Source: Paracoccaceae bacterium (GTDB lineage: Bacteria > Pseudomonadota > Alphaproteobacteria > Rhodobacterales > Rhodobacteraceae). From it: a DNA stretch of 23,979 nt. The DNA lies in the NCBI GenBank assembly GCA_009922885.1, contig RFUP01000004.1, forward strand, positions 1-23,979, read 5' to 3'. Shown piece after piece: positions 1 through 7,923 of the stretch; position 1 is the first letter of the stretch, and every line of letters starts with the position of its first letter. The position numbers and the translations under genes were made by a program. The notes beneath the pieces were generated by a model, which was not told the origin of the DNA, ran no database searches, and was given only the letters and a program-made list of their open reading frames with translations.

Positions 1-1
1 G

Positions 2-1250
2 GCCATTGCGGGCGGCGTCATCCTCGTGGGCGTCACCCTCCTGAACCAGCGCCTCACCCGCGAACCACTGCTGCGTGCTGCAGGCGGCACCCTCCGCGCC
101 GACGGCATGGGCGACCAGATCCGCTCGGAAGCCGAAATGGTGCAGGCCCTTGGCATGCGCGAAGCCGCCTTCACCCGTTGGCAAAAGCTCCGCGCCGACG
201 CGCTCGAGCAGCACATCACCTCCACCGACGTTGGCGGCACCTTCTCCTCCATCACCAAAACCTTCCGCCTCTTCCTGCAATCGGCCATGCTCGGCCTCGG
301 CGCATGGATCGTGTTGCGCGGTGAAATGACCCCCGGCGCGATGATCGCAGGCTCCATCCTCATGGGCCGCGCCCTTGCCCCCGTCGAAATGCTCGTCGGC
401 CAATGGGCCATGGTGCAACGCGCGCAAAAAGGCTGGAACACGCTGGCTCAACTCCTTTCGGAAGTGCCTCCAGAGCCGCAACGCACCCCCCCTGCTGAAA
501 CCCGCCGCGAAACTCGACGTGCAGAACCTCACCCTCGTGGCCCCCGGCGAACAGCAAGCCGCGCTTCGCATGGTTTCCTTCACCGTAGAACCCGGCCAAG
601 CCGTGGGCGTGATCGGGCCTTCCGGGGCAGGCAAATCCTCCCTTGCCCGCGCCCTCACCGGCGTTTGGCGCCCGGCGGGCGGCAAGATCCGCCTCGATGG
701 GGCAACGCTTGATCAATACGATCCCACCGTGCTCGGCCAACTCATCGGCTATCTGCCCCAGCGCGTCCAACTTTTTGACGGCTCCATCGCCGAAAACATC
801 GCCCGCCTCGATCCGCAAATGGACCCCGCCGCGGTGGTCGATGCCGCCAAGAAAGCCGCGGCCCACGACATGATCCTCAAGCTCCCCGAAGGCTATGACA
901 CCCGTGTTTCCGCCAATGGCGGCAGGCTCTCGGGCGGGCAGATGCAGCGCATCGGTCTGGCGCGCGCCATGTATGGCAATCCGCAAATCCTCGTCCTCGA
1001 CGAACCCAACTCAAACCTCGACAATGAAGGCAGCCAAGCCCTCAATGCCGCGATCCGCGCGATGAAAACAGAAGGTCGCTCTGTGTTGATCATGGCACAC
1101 CGCCCCGCCGCGATTCAGGAATGCGACACGCTTCTGATGCTTGATAACGGCACCCGCGCCGCCTTCGGCCCGAAAGAAGACGTGCTGCGCCAAGTGGTTA
1201 AGAACTCACAACAGATCATGTCCACCACCGATGGCGGAGGCGTGCGATGA
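2..1250 (+). CDS. Type I secretion ABC transporter (permease/ATPase, PrtD-like), 5'-partial and frameshifted
   Basis: This is the inner-membrane ABC exporter of a type I secretion system. It couples ATP hydrolysis to export of a C-terminal-signal substrate through an adaptor and a TolC-like channel. Its 5' end lies left of the window. Codons from base 2 encode the end of the transmembrane domain, with hydrophobic segments around GAWIVL and AGSILMGRALAPVEML, up to a run of seven Cs at 486-492. There the frame moves by one base. Removing one C joins EVPPEPQRTP to LLKPAAKLDVQNLTL. The ATPase domain then follows with Walker A GPSGAGKSS, signature LSGGQMQRIGLARAMYG, Walker B LVLDEPNSNLD and an H-loop in MAHRP. 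The stop overlaps the start of the adaptor gene (ATGA at 1247). The frameshift may be a sequencing error, a real mutation or a slippery tract. Family assignment is firm; intactness is not. Confidence 0.88.
486..492 (+). other. Seven-C homopolymer at the exporter frameshift
   Basis: Upstream of this run the exporter is read in the frame of base 2; downstream it is read in the frame of base 3. Six Cs instead of seven would restore one continuous PrtD-like protein. Confidence 0.85.
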
Positions 1251-2542
1251 CCGACCGTTTCTCCCCCCGCAAGCCGCTCATTACCGGCCTCGCCGCTCTG
1301 GCGATCCTCGTCGGCGGCATCGGCGGCTGGTCAGTCCTGACCGAACTCGCAGGCGCCATCATCGCGCCGGGCCGGATCGAAGTCGATCAGAACCGCCAGA
1401 TCATCCAGCACCCCGATGGCGGCGTCGTGGCCGAAGTGCTGATCAAGGAAGGCGACCAGGTTGCCGCCGATGCCGTGCTGATCCGCCTTGACCCGACCCG
1501 CCTCCGCTCCGAACTGGCCATCATCGAAGGCCAGCTTTACGAACTCATGGCCCGCCGTGGCCGCCTCGATGCCGAACGCGACGGGCTGGAAGCCCCTGTC
1601 TACGATCCGCTCTTGATCGACGCCGCCGCCGCCAACTCTGACGCCAAAACCCTGATGGATGGCCAAACCCGCCTCTTGGCCGCGCGGCTTACAACCTTCC
1701 TTCAGCAAACCGAACAATTGAAAAAGCGTTCCGGCCAGATCGCCTCGCAGATCGACGGCATCACCGCCCAGCAAGCCGCCCTCACCCGCCAGCTTGAACT
1801 GATCCAGAAAGAACTCGCCGATCAACAATCGCTTCTGGAAAAGGGCCTCGCCCAATCCGCCCGCGTGCTGGCCCTTGAACGCGAAGCCGCCCGCCTTGAG
1901 GGGCAGGTTGGCGAGTTGACCGCGCAAAAGGCACAGGCCGAGGGCCGGATCACCGAGCTTGATATCGAAGTGCTCCGCCTAGATGCGGCACGCCGCGAAG
2001 ACGCAATTACCCGCCTCCGCGATATCCAGTTCCGCGAGTTGGAACTCGCCGAACAGCGCCGCGCCGTTCTGGAACAACTCTCCCGCCTCGACATCCGCGC
2101 CCCCGTCGGCGGTGTGGTCTACGGCCTCAACGTATTCGGCGCGAAAGCCGTGATCCGCCCCGCCGATCCGGTGGCCTTCATCGTCCCGCAAGACCGCCCT
2201 CTGGTGATCCGCGCCAATGTCGAAACGATCAACGTGGATCAAGTCTATCCCGGGCAAGCGGTCAGCCTGCACTTCTCCGCCTTCGACCAGCGCACGACCC
2301 CGCAGCTCGAAGGCCAAGTCACCGCGATTTCCGCCGACGCCTTCTCCGATGAACGCTCGGGCGCGTCCTTCTATCGGGTGGATATCGCGCTGAGCGAAAA
2401 CGAAGCCGCGAAACTGCCGGAAGGCACCGTGTTGATCCCCGGCATGCCCGTGGAGGCCTTCATCCGCACCGCGAACCGCACGCCTTTGGAATATCTGCTG
2501 AAGCCGTTGACCGACTACTTCGCCAAGGCCTTCCGCGAATAA
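1247..2542 (+). CDS. HlyD-family type I secretion periplasmic adaptor (PrtE-like)
   Basis: This is the membrane-fusion (adaptor) subunit of the type I secretion system, bridging the ABC exporter and an outer-membrane channel across the periplasm. The 431-residue product has a short cytoplasmic N-terminus and one membrane segment (LITGLAALAILVGGIGGWSV, about residues 10-30). A split lipoyl/barrel-sandwich part follows (GRIEVDQNRQIIQHPDGGVV, about 45-64). Next comes a long Glu/Gln/Leu-rich coiled-coil hairpin (about 90-275), then the returning barrel half (DIRAPVGGVVYGL) and a C-terminal beta domain with the conserved IPGMPVEAFI. The length is normal for PrtE/HlyD proteins. The ATG overlaps the exporter stop codon, so the two are translationally coupled. 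No outer-membrane channel gene is seen here. Assignment is by family pattern; the cargo is unknown. Confidence 0.95.
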   Translation: MTDRFSPRKPLITGLAALAILVGGIGGWSVLTELAGAIIAPGRIEVDQNRQIIQHPDGGVVAEVLIKEGDQVAADAVLIRLDPTRLRSELAIIEGQLYELMARRGRLDAERDGLEAPVYDPLLIDAAAANSDAKTLMDGQTRLLAARLTTFLQQTEQLKKRSGQIASQIDGITAQQAALTRQLELIQKELADQQSLLEKGLAQSARVLALEREAARLEGQVGELTAQKAQAEGRITELDIEVLRLDAARREDAITRLRDIQFRELELAEQRRAVLEQLSRLDIRAPVGGVVYGLNVFGAKAVIRPADPVAFIVPQDRPLVIRANVETINVDQVYPGQAVSLHFSAFDQRTTPQLEGQVTAISADAFSDERSGASFYRVDIALSENEAAKLPEGTVLIPGMPVEAFIRTANRTPLEYLLKPLTDYFAKAFRE

Positions 2543-2547
2543 GCCAA

Positions 2548-2609
2548 GGGGGCTTTGCCCCCCTCGCCCTGCGGGCTCACCCCCCAGGATATTTGTCAAA
2601 AGAGAAAGC
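2548..2609 (+). repeat. GC-rich 3'-end repeat element, copy A
   Basis: Six bases after the adaptor stop there is a perfect hairpin (GGGGGC-TTT-GCCCCC, 2548-2562). A C-rich spacer follows, then GGATATTTGTCAAAAGAGAA (2587-2606) ending in AGC. The same hairpin plus GGATATTT...GAAAGC layout recurs at 9735-9782, and the second half recurs inverted at 9791-9812. Similar elements are common after genes in Rhodobacteraceae genomes, from general memory. There is no T run after the hairpin, so it is not a textbook intrinsic terminator, although it may stop or stabilise transcripts. Confidence 0.7.
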
Positions 2610-2677
2610 AGGGCGGCTTTTCTTCTGATCAGCCTCGCGGTAGCGTCCGGGCAACTGGAATACGAGAGGAGCCCTCC

Positions 2678-3145
2678 ATGTCCCGCATCGACGCCCGCCT
2701 TGCCGATCTCGGCATCACTCTGCCTGCCGCGCCCGCACCGGCTGCGAATTACGTACCCTTCGTGCGGACGGGGAACATGCTCTGGATTTCGGGGCAGATT
2801 TCCAACGGGGCTGACGGTTTGATCAAGGGCAAGCTCGGTGCCGATATGGATGTAGCAGCCGGAGCCGCCGCCGCGCGCGCTTGCGGGCTTTCGATCATTG
2901 CACAAGCGAAAGCGGCCTGCGGTGGCGATCTGGACAAGGTGGCGCGGATTGTGAAGCTTGTCGGTTTCGTCAACTCCACGGCCGATTTCGTGGACCAGCC
3001 CAAAGTGATCAACGGGGCCTCGGACCTGATGGTCGAGGTGTTCGGGGATGCTGGGCGGCATGCCCGTTCCGCAGTTTCTGCGGTCTCGCTGCCCTTGGGT
3101 GTGGCGGTTGAGATCGAGGCCGTGATCGAGCTTGTCGCCTCCTGA
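2678..3145 (+). CDS. RidA family protein (YjgF/YER057c/UK114 superfamily)
   Basis: This is a small (155 aa) Rid-family protein. The family hydrolyses reactive enamine/imine intermediates from PLP enzymes or has related deaminase roles, acting as a cytoplasmic trimer. The product fits the YER057c/UK114-like subgroup: an N-terminal extension (RIDARLADLGITLP), then FVRTGNMLWISGQIS, a central DLDKVARIVKLVGFVNST, and the C-terminal GRHARSAVSAVSLPLGVAVEIEAV. That last block contains the conserved Arg of the active-site cleft. The ATG at 2678 is chosen over an upstream in-frame start because GAGAGGA lies 8 bases before it and family homology begins there. Its TGA overlaps the ATG of the next gene (TGATG at 3143-3147). 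The exact substrate cannot be told from sequence. Confidence 0.92.
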   Translation: MSRIDARLADLGITLPAAPAPAANYVPFVRTGNMLWISGQISNGADGLIKGKLGADMDVAAGAAAARACGLSIIAQAKAACGGDLDKVARIVKLVGFVNSTADFVDQPKVINGASDLMVEVFGDAGRHARSAVSAVSLPLGVAVEIEAVIELVAS

Positions 3146-3909
3146 TGCCCGATCTGCCGAAAGCCTTCACCGCCCGCCCTCTGGCGCATCGGGCCTTGCA
3201 TGATCGCACAGATAGCCGCCCCGAGAATTCGGTTTCGGCCATTCGCGCGGCCATTGCTGCCGGATATGGGATCGAAATCGATGTCCAGCCATCAAGCGAT
3301 GGTCAGGCGATGGTATTCCACGATGAGCTTCTGGAACGGCTCACCATCGAAGCAGGCCCGATCGCGGCCCGCTCTGCGGCTGAACTGAAGCGCATCCCCC
3401 TGAAGGGCAGCACAGACACCATCCCGACCCTCGCCGAAGTCCTCAAGATCGTCGCAGGCCAAGTGCCTTTGCTGATCGAGATTAAAGATCAGGACGGTGC
3501 CATGGGGCCGCAAGTCGGCGCGTTGGAAAAGGCCGTCGCGGCGGATCTGGAAGGATATGACGGGCCGGTTGCCGTGATGTCGTTCAACCCACATTCGATG
3601 TTCCACATGTCCCGCCTTGCCCCTGACGTGCCGCGCGGGCTGACAACATCGGCTTGGGATCCCGAGGATTGGGGCCTGCCCGAGGGCCTCTGTGCGCGGC
3701 TCCGCGACATCCCCGATTTCGACCATGTTGGCGCAAGTTTCATCAGCCACGAATGGGCCGATCTCGAACGCCCGCGCGTGCAGGACCTGAAGATGTCCGG
3801 CGTGCCTGTTCTCTGCTGGACCATCCGTTCGCCCGAAGACGAGGCACAGGCCCGCAGCATGGGCGCTGATAGCGTGACCTTCGAAGGCTATCTCGCAAAG
3901 ACTGCTTGA
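3145..3909 (+). CDS. ugpQ: Glycerophosphodiester phosphodiesterase
   Basis: The 254-residue protein hydrolyses glycerophosphodiesters to glycerol 3-phosphate and an alcohol. It has a GDPD TIM-barrel with the signature residues in order: H15-R16, E27-N28, the metal-binding pair E44 and D46 in IEIDVQ, and the catalytic H59-D60 in MVFHDELLERLT. Further along are LLIEIKDQ (third metal ligand), MSFNPHSM and CWTIRSPEDE, typical of the barrel end. No signal peptide is seen, so it is probably cytoplasmic and UgpQ-like. It overlaps the RidA gene by one base (TGATG), which indicates coupled translation. The gene symbol is by family; the true physiological substrate is not shown. Confidence 0.92.
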   Translation: MPDLPKAFTARPLAHRALHDRTDSRPENSVSAIRAAIAAGYGIEIDVQPSSDGQAMVFHDELLERLTIEAGPIAARSAAELKRIPLKGSTDTIPTLAEVLKIVAGQVPLLIEIKDQDGAMGPQVGALEKAVAADLEGYDGPVAVMSFNPHSMFHMSRLAPDVPRGLTTSAWDPEDWGLPEGLCARLRDIPDFDHVGASFISHEWADLERPRVQDLKMSGVPVLCWTIRSPEDEAQARSMGADSVTFEGYLAKTA

Positions 3910-3954
3910 TCGCGTTCATCCGCATGCCAGATTAGCAGGAAAGGGGCGGCTTTC

Positions 3955-5136
3955 ATGCAGGATGGCGCAGCGTCGGTCACAGTCGAAGTTCTCGAAACCA
4001 TCGAGGCCATTCCAGCCTCCGACTGGGATCATTGCGCATCTGCGCAAGGCCGCCCGCGCGATCCGTTCACAACTCACCGCTTCCTTCTTGCACTCGAACA
4101 AAGTGGCTCGGTTGGCCCCGGAACAGGATGGACGCCGCGCCCCATGGTCGCCCGGTTGCAGGGCGAAATCATCGCCGTCGCCCCGCTCTATGTGAAATCC
4201 CACAGCCAGGGCGAATACATCTTCGACCACGCATGGGCCAATGCCTTTGAACGCGCCGGCGGGCGCTATTACCCAAAGCTGCAAGTCGCGGTGCCCTTCA
4301 CCCCGGTCACTGGCCCACGGCTCCTTGCACGCGAAGGCTATGAGCACGAAGGCCGCGCATCCTTGGCCGAAGCGATCGCCCGCATCACAGCCGATAACCG
4401 CCTCTCGTCTGCCCATGTCACCTTTTGCACGGAAGAAGACAGTGCCACGCTCGAAGCCTCAGGCTTCCTTCCGCGCCTCACCCAGCAATACCATTGGGAA
4501 AACAGCAGCTACCGCAGCTTCGACGATTTCCTCGCCGATCTGTCGTCGCGCAAGCGCAAAACCATCCGCAAAGAGCGCGAGAAGGCCCAATCCTTCGGCG
4601 GCACGATCCGCCTCGTCACTGGCAGCGCAATCACTCCCGACGACTGGCACGCGATGTGGGCCTTTTACCAAGACACAGGCGCACGGAAGTGGGGCACCCC
4701 CTACCTCACCCGCGCCTTCTTCGACCAGCTCCACGCCCATATGCGCGACGACGTTCTTCTCGTTTTCGCCGAGCGCGATGGCCAGCCCGTCGCAGGTGCG
4801 ATGAACTTCATCGGGCGGGATACGCTCTTTGGCCGCTATTGGGGCTGCCTTGAAGATCATCCCTGCCTGCATTTCGAACTGTGCTATTATCAGGCTATCG
4901 ACTGGGCTATTGCCCATGGCCTCTCCCGTGTCGAAGCGGGGGCGCAGGGCGAACACAAACTAGCGCGGGGCTATTTGCCCTCGCCAATACATTCAGCGCA
5001 TTTCATCCCTGAAACGGGGTTTGCCGATGCCGTTAGTAGGTATTTGCAGGAGGAGCGCGCCGCAATAGGGCAGGAAATCGAGATCCTCACGAGCTACGGC
5101 CCGTTCCGCAAGACCTCACAGGACGAACAGGACTAG
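3955..5136 (+). CDS. N-acyltransferase of the FemAB-like / COG3146 (PF04339) family
   Basis: The 393-residue product matches the COG3146 group of GNAT-fold proteins, often labelled 'peptidoglycan biosynthesis/recognition protein' on weak grounds. Recognisable stretches are DPFTTHRFLLALEQSGSVG (about residues 36-55), WANAFERAGGRYYPKLQ, VPFTPVTGPRLL, the basic SRKRKTIRKER and the late ARKWGTPYLTR and HFELCYYQAIDWAI. The C-terminal EAGAQGEHKLARGYLPS resembles the acyl-CoA-binding end of the family. The ATG at 3955 follows a purine-rich GAAAGGGG about 10 bases upstream. It sits 45 bases after ugpQ and 13 before the pterin dehydratase gene, suggesting one transcript. The acceptor substrate is unknown. 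Confidence 0.85.
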   Translation: MQDGAASVTVEVLETIEAIPASDWDHCASAQGRPRDPFTTHRFLLALEQSGSVGPGTGWTPRPMVARLQGEIIAVAPLYVKSHSQGEYIFDHAWANAFERAGGRYYPKLQVAVPFTPVTGPRLLAREGYEHEGRASLAEAIARITADNRLSSAHVTFCTEEDSATLEASGFLPRLTQQYHWENSSYRSFDDFLADLSSRKRKTIRKEREKAQSFGGTIRLVTGSAITPDDWHAMWAFYQDTGARKWGTPYLTRAFFDQLHAHMRDDVLLVFAERDGQPVAGAMNFIGRDTLFGRYWGCLEDHPCLHFELCYYQAIDWAIAHGLSRVEAGAQGEHKLARGYLPSPIHSAHFIPETGFADAVSRYLQEERAAIGQEIEILTSYGPFRKTSQDEQD

Positions 5137-5149
5137 GAAGGAAGCGATC

Positions 5150-5440
5150 ATGACAGAGAAACTCTCCGAAACAGGGCGCAAAACCCTTCTGGAGCCGCTC
5201 CTCGCTTCCGGCTGGGTGTTGGATGAAAACCGTGATGCGATCACCAAGGTTTTCGCCTTCGCAGACTTCACCGAAGCATTCGGGTTCATGACGCGTGCGG
5301 CTCTCTGGGCCGAGAAATGGAACCATCACCCCGAATGGTCCAATGTCTACAAGACCGTCACCGTTACGCTCACCACGCATGATGTAGACGGGCTTTCGCC
5401 CCTCGACGTAAAGCTTGCCCGCAAGCTCGACAGCTTGTGA
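5150..5440 (+). CDS. phhB: 4a-hydroxytetrahydrobiopterin dehydratase (pterin-4a-carbinolamine dehydratase)
   Basis: This 96-residue enzyme dehydrates 4a-hydroxytetrahydropterin so that the cofactor of aromatic amino acid hydroxylases can be recycled. The whole PCD fold is present. FGFMTRAALWAEKWNHHPEW is followed by SNVYKTVTVTLTTHDVDGLS, which gives the active-site residues H59, H60 and H77 and the following D80. The length is exactly that of the family. GGAAGGAAG lies just before the ATG. It is the last gene of the plus-strand run beginning at the RidA gene. No phenylalanine hydroxylase is in the window, so its role here may be with another pterin or molybdopterin pathway, as suggested for orphan PCDs. 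Confidence 0.95.
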   Translation: MTEKLSETGRKTLLEPLLASGWVLDENRDAITKVFAFADFTEAFGFMTRAALWAEKWNHHPEWSNVYKTVTVTLTTHDVDGLSPLDVKLARKLDSL

Positions 5441-5444
5441 AAAA

Positions 5445-5465
5445 GGGGGCCGAAGCCCCCTTCCC
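5445..5465 (-). terminator. Intrinsic terminator of the peroxiredoxin gene (possibly bidirectional)
   Basis: On the minus strand the sequence reads GGGGGC-TTCG-GCCCCC followed by five Ts. This is a six-pair GC stem with a UUCG tetraloop and a U tract, directly after the peroxiredoxin stop codon. It lies between two convergent genes and may also slow plus-strand transcripts leaving phhB. Confidence 0.85.
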
Positions 5466-5466
5466 G

Positions 5467-5955
5467 TCAGATCTTGGCCAGAAGCGACTCGCCGCCCGAG
5501 ATTTCGCAAGTGCCGGGGCTCTGCTCGATCTCCATCAGCTTCACAACGCCGTCTTCCACCAGCATCGCGTAGCGGCGCGAACGGGCGATCAGGCCCGCAG
5601 GGGGTGCCGAGAAGTCCATACCGATAGCTTTAGTGAACGAGCTGTCGGCATCTGCCAGCATGGTCAGGCCAGCAGCCGTCGCACCCGTTGCCTCGCCCCA
5701 GGCCTTCATCACGAAGGGATCGTTGACCGAAACGCAGATGATCTCGTCCACGCCTTTGGCCGCGAACTGGTCCTTCGTGCGGATGAAGCTCGGAACGTGC
5801 GCCGAGTGGCAGGTCGGCGTGAAAGCCCCCGGCACGGCGAAAATCGCCACTTTGCGGCCCTTGACCTTATCGGCCATCGAAACGGCTTCCGGGCCTTTTT
5901 CGCCAATCCGCACCAGCGTCGCTTCCGGCAGGCGGTCACCAACTGCAATCGTCAT
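5467..5955 (-). CDS. Peroxiredoxin (Prx5 type)
   Basis: This thiol peroxidase reduces hydrogen and organic peroxides. The 162-residue protein has the Prx5-type active site GAFTPTCHSAHVP, with the peroxidatic cysteine at C49 and the preceding Thr and Pro of the PxxxTxxC motif. Further cysteines are C74 and C150; C150, in SPGTCEISGGESLL, is the likely resolving cysteine of an atypical 2-Cys mechanism. It starts at the ATG whose minus-strand upstream has GAGGGAG at 7-base spacing. It has no signal peptide. It is divergent from the FAD-dependent reductase gene, with about 92 bases between the two starts, and convergent with phhB. Confidence 0.95.
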   Translation of the reverse strand: MTIAVGDRLPEATLVRIGEKGPEAVSMADKVKGRKVAIFAVPGAFTPTCHSAHVPSFIRTKDQFAAKGVDEIICVSVNDPFVMKAWGEATGATAAGLTMLADADSSFTKAIGMDFSAPPAGLIARSRRYAMLVEDGVVKLMEIEQSPGTCEISGGESLLAKI

Positions 5956-5976
5956 CGTGTTCTCCCTCGCTTGGGT

Positions 5977-6004
5977 TTGCGTTTCCTGATGTCGAGGATA
6001 TAGG
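5977..6004 (+). promoter_or_regulatory. Candidate promoter in the divergent peroxiredoxin/reductase intergenic region
   Basis: TTGCGT, a 16-base spacer and TATAGG precede the FAD-reductase start by about 44 bases. On the opposite strand TATATC (5997-6002) overlaps the same spot and could be the -10 of the peroxiredoxin gene, so the two promoters would face one another. This is pattern matching only. Confidence 0.35.
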
Positions 6005-6047
6005 CTCTCGTCGCAGGCAAGACCAATGAATTTGAAGGGAAGTGCGC

Positions 6048-7253
6048 ATGTCTCTGGTTGTCATCATCGGTGCAGGTCAAGCCGGGGCGTCGCTCGCGGC
6101 CCGTTTGCGCTCCAAGGGTTTTGATGGTTCGATTACGATGATCGGCGCCGAACCTGCCCCGCCCTATCAGCGCCCGCCACTTTCCAAGAAATATCTCCTC
6201 GGTGAAATGGCCCTCGAACGCCTCTTCCTGCGCCCCGAGAATTTCTATGCCGACCAGAACATCGACCTGCGCGTGAATGCCTCCGTCACGGCCATCGACC
6301 GTGCCAAAAAAACCGTTTCGGTTGGCGGCGAAACCCTGCCCTATGACATGCTCGCGCTCACCACAGGTTCCGCGCCGCGCCGCTTGCCCGCAGCCATCGG
6401 TGGCGCGCTTCCCGGTGTCTACACCATGCGCGATCTTGCCGATGCCGACGCTCTCGCCCCCCATATGGCGGCAGGCAAGAAGCTCCTCATCGTCGGCGGC
6501 GGCTATATCGGCCTCGAAGCCGCGGCCGTAGCGGCCTCCCGCGGCCTGGAAGTCACGCTCATCGAAGCCGCCCCGCGCATTCTCCAACGCGTCGCCGCTC
6601 CCGAAACCGCCGACTATTTCCGCGCACTGCATCAGTCCCACGGCGTAACCCTCATCGAAGGCACAGGCCTCGAACGGCTCTTGGGCGAAACCCATGTCAC
6701 AGGCGCTCGCCTCGCGGATGGCCGTGAAATCGCCTGCGATCTCGCCATCGTTGGCATCGGCATCACACCCGAAACCGCTCTGGCCGAAGCCGCTGGCCTC
6801 GCCCTTGAGAACGGCATCCAAACCAATTCCCAATGCCAGACCAGCGACCCCGCGATCTGGGCCGCAGGCGATTGCGCCTCCTTCCCGTGGCAAGGTGGCC
6901 GCCTCCGCCTCGAATCCGTCCCCAACGCCATCGACATGGCCGAATGCGTTGCCGACAACATGCTGGGCGAAGCGCGCGAATACCACGCCAAGCCCTGGTT
7001 CTGGTCCGACCAATACGACGTGAAACTGCAAATCGCAGGCCTCAACGCGGGCTATGATCGCACGATCCTCCGCCCCGGCGACAAACCCGGCACCCAATCT
7101 GTCTGGTATTACAAAGGCGAAACCCTTCTCGCCGTCGACGCCATGAACGACGCCCGCGCTTATATGATCGGCAAACGCCTCGTTGAAGCTGGCAAGAGCC
7201 CCGCGCCCGAAACCGTCGCCGATCCCGCAACCGACCTCAAATCGCTCGTCTGA
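6048..7253 (+). CDS. NAD(P)/FAD-dependent oxidoreductase (ferredoxin/rhodocoxin reductase type)
   Basis: The 401-residue flavoprotein resembles the reductases that pass electrons from NAD(P)H to [2Fe-2S] ferredoxins for P450s or dioxygenases. Visible features are the N-terminal FAD-binding VVIIGAGQAGASLAARLRS (residues 4-22) and YQRPPLSKKYLLGE, typical of this subfamily. A second Rossmann motif for NAD(P)H, LLIVGGGYIGLEAAAVAASR, lies near residue 150, followed by the FAD-contacting WAAGDCA. A reductase C-terminal domain includes PWFWSDQYDVKLQIAGL. The start is ATG 6048: TTGAAGGGA lies 7 bases upstream, whereas the in-frame GTG at 6042 would be too close. Its stop overlaps rsmD (TGATG). No ferredoxin or P450 partner is in the window, so the acceptor is unknown. 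Confidence 0.92.
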   Translation: MSLVVIIGAGQAGASLAARLRSKGFDGSITMIGAEPAPPYQRPPLSKKYLLGEMALERLFLRPENFYADQNIDLRVNASVTAIDRAKKTVSVGGETLPYDMLALTTGSAPRRLPAAIGGALPGVYTMRDLADADALAPHMAAGKKLLIVGGGYIGLEAAAVAASRGLEVTLIEAAPRILQRVAAPETADYFRALHQSHGVTLIEGTGLERLLGETHVTGARLADGREIACDLAIVGIGITPETALAEAAGLALENGIQTNSQCQTSDPAIWAAGDCASFPWQGGRLRLESVPNAIDMAECVADNMLGEAREYHAKPWFWSDQYDVKLQIAGLNAGYDRTILRPGDKPGTQSVWYYKGETLLAVDAMNDARAYMIGKRLVEAGKSPAPETVADPATDLKSLV

Positions 7254-7813
7254 TGCGCATCATTGCAGGGCGCTTCAGGGGGCGTGCCCTAACCCCCGTC
7301 GGCAAAGGCGATCCGGGCGCACACCTGCGCCCCACAACCGACCGCACCCGCGAGTCGCTCTTCTCCATGCTCGCAGGCGGCCGCTTTGGTGACCCGCTTA
7401 CAGATGCCCACGTCCTCGATCTCTTCGCAGGCACTGGCGCCCTCGGCTTTGAGGCCCTCTCGCGCGGCGCCTCCCATGTCACCTTCGTCGACGATGGCCG
7501 CATCTCCCTTGGCCTCCTGCGGAAGAACATCGCCCTCCTCGATATCGCCACGGAAACCACCATTATCCAGCGCGACGCCCGCCGCCTCCCCCCGAACGAA
7601 GGCGCACCCGCCACCCTCGTCTTCCTCGATCCACCCTACGGCAAATCCATGGGCCTCCCCGCTCTAGAAACCGCACAAAAAGGCGGCTGGATCGCACCCG
7701 ATGCCCTCATCGTCTGGGAAGAAAGCACCGAGCAACCCGCGCCCGCGGGCTTCACCTTCCTCGACAGCCGCCGCTACGGCGACACCACCGTCACGCTCCT
7801 GCACGCCGAATAA
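7253..7813 (+). CDS. rsmD: 16S rRNA (guanine(966)-N(2))-methyltransferase
   Basis: RsmD methylates G966 of 16S rRNA during 30S assembly, using S-adenosylmethionine. The 186-residue product begins with the family's MRIIAGRFRGRAL and has LRPTTDRTRESLFSML (about 25-40). The SAM-binding motif VLDLFAGTGALGFEALSRGA is at about 54-73, and the catalytic DPPYGKS is at 126-132. The length is typical. It overlaps the preceding reductase gene by one base (TGATG). The coding strand here is very C-rich, with C at most third positions, as in all genes on the left of the window. Confidence 0.95.
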   Translation: MRIIAGRFRGRALTPVGKGDPGAHLRPTTDRTRESLFSMLAGGRFGDPLTDAHVLDLFAGTGALGFEALSRGASHVTFVDDGRISLGLLRKNIALLDIATETTIIQRDARRLPPNEGAPATLVFLDPPYGKSMGLPALETAQKGGWIAPDALIVWEESTEQPAPAGFTFLDSRRYGDTTVTLLHAE

Positions 7814-7857
7814 CGCGCTTCCTACGATCAGAATCCGAAAGAAGCCGCGCGCCCGCA

Positions 7858-7886
7858 TTGCTCCCAGCGCCCCTGATCGCTATTTA
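7858..7886 (+). promoter_or_regulatory. Candidate sigma-70-type promoter of ettA
   Basis: TTGCTC, a 17-base spacer and TATTTA lie 38 bases before the ettA start, which would give a short leader containing the GAAGGAG ribosome binding site. Matches to consensus are only moderate. Confidence 0.35.
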
Positions 7887-7923
7887 GCTCCGAAATAACC
7901 GGTTTCGCCTGAAGGAGCGCAGA

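Noticed and set aside
2548..2562. GGGGGC-TTT-GCCCCC hairpin as a standard intrinsic terminator of the secretion operon
   Set aside because: No T tract follows on the plus strand, so it is described as part of a repeat element instead.
5952..7097. 381-codon minus-strand frame opposite the FAD reductase gene
   Set aside because: It is antisense to a gene with two Rossmann motifs and contains no recognisable domain.
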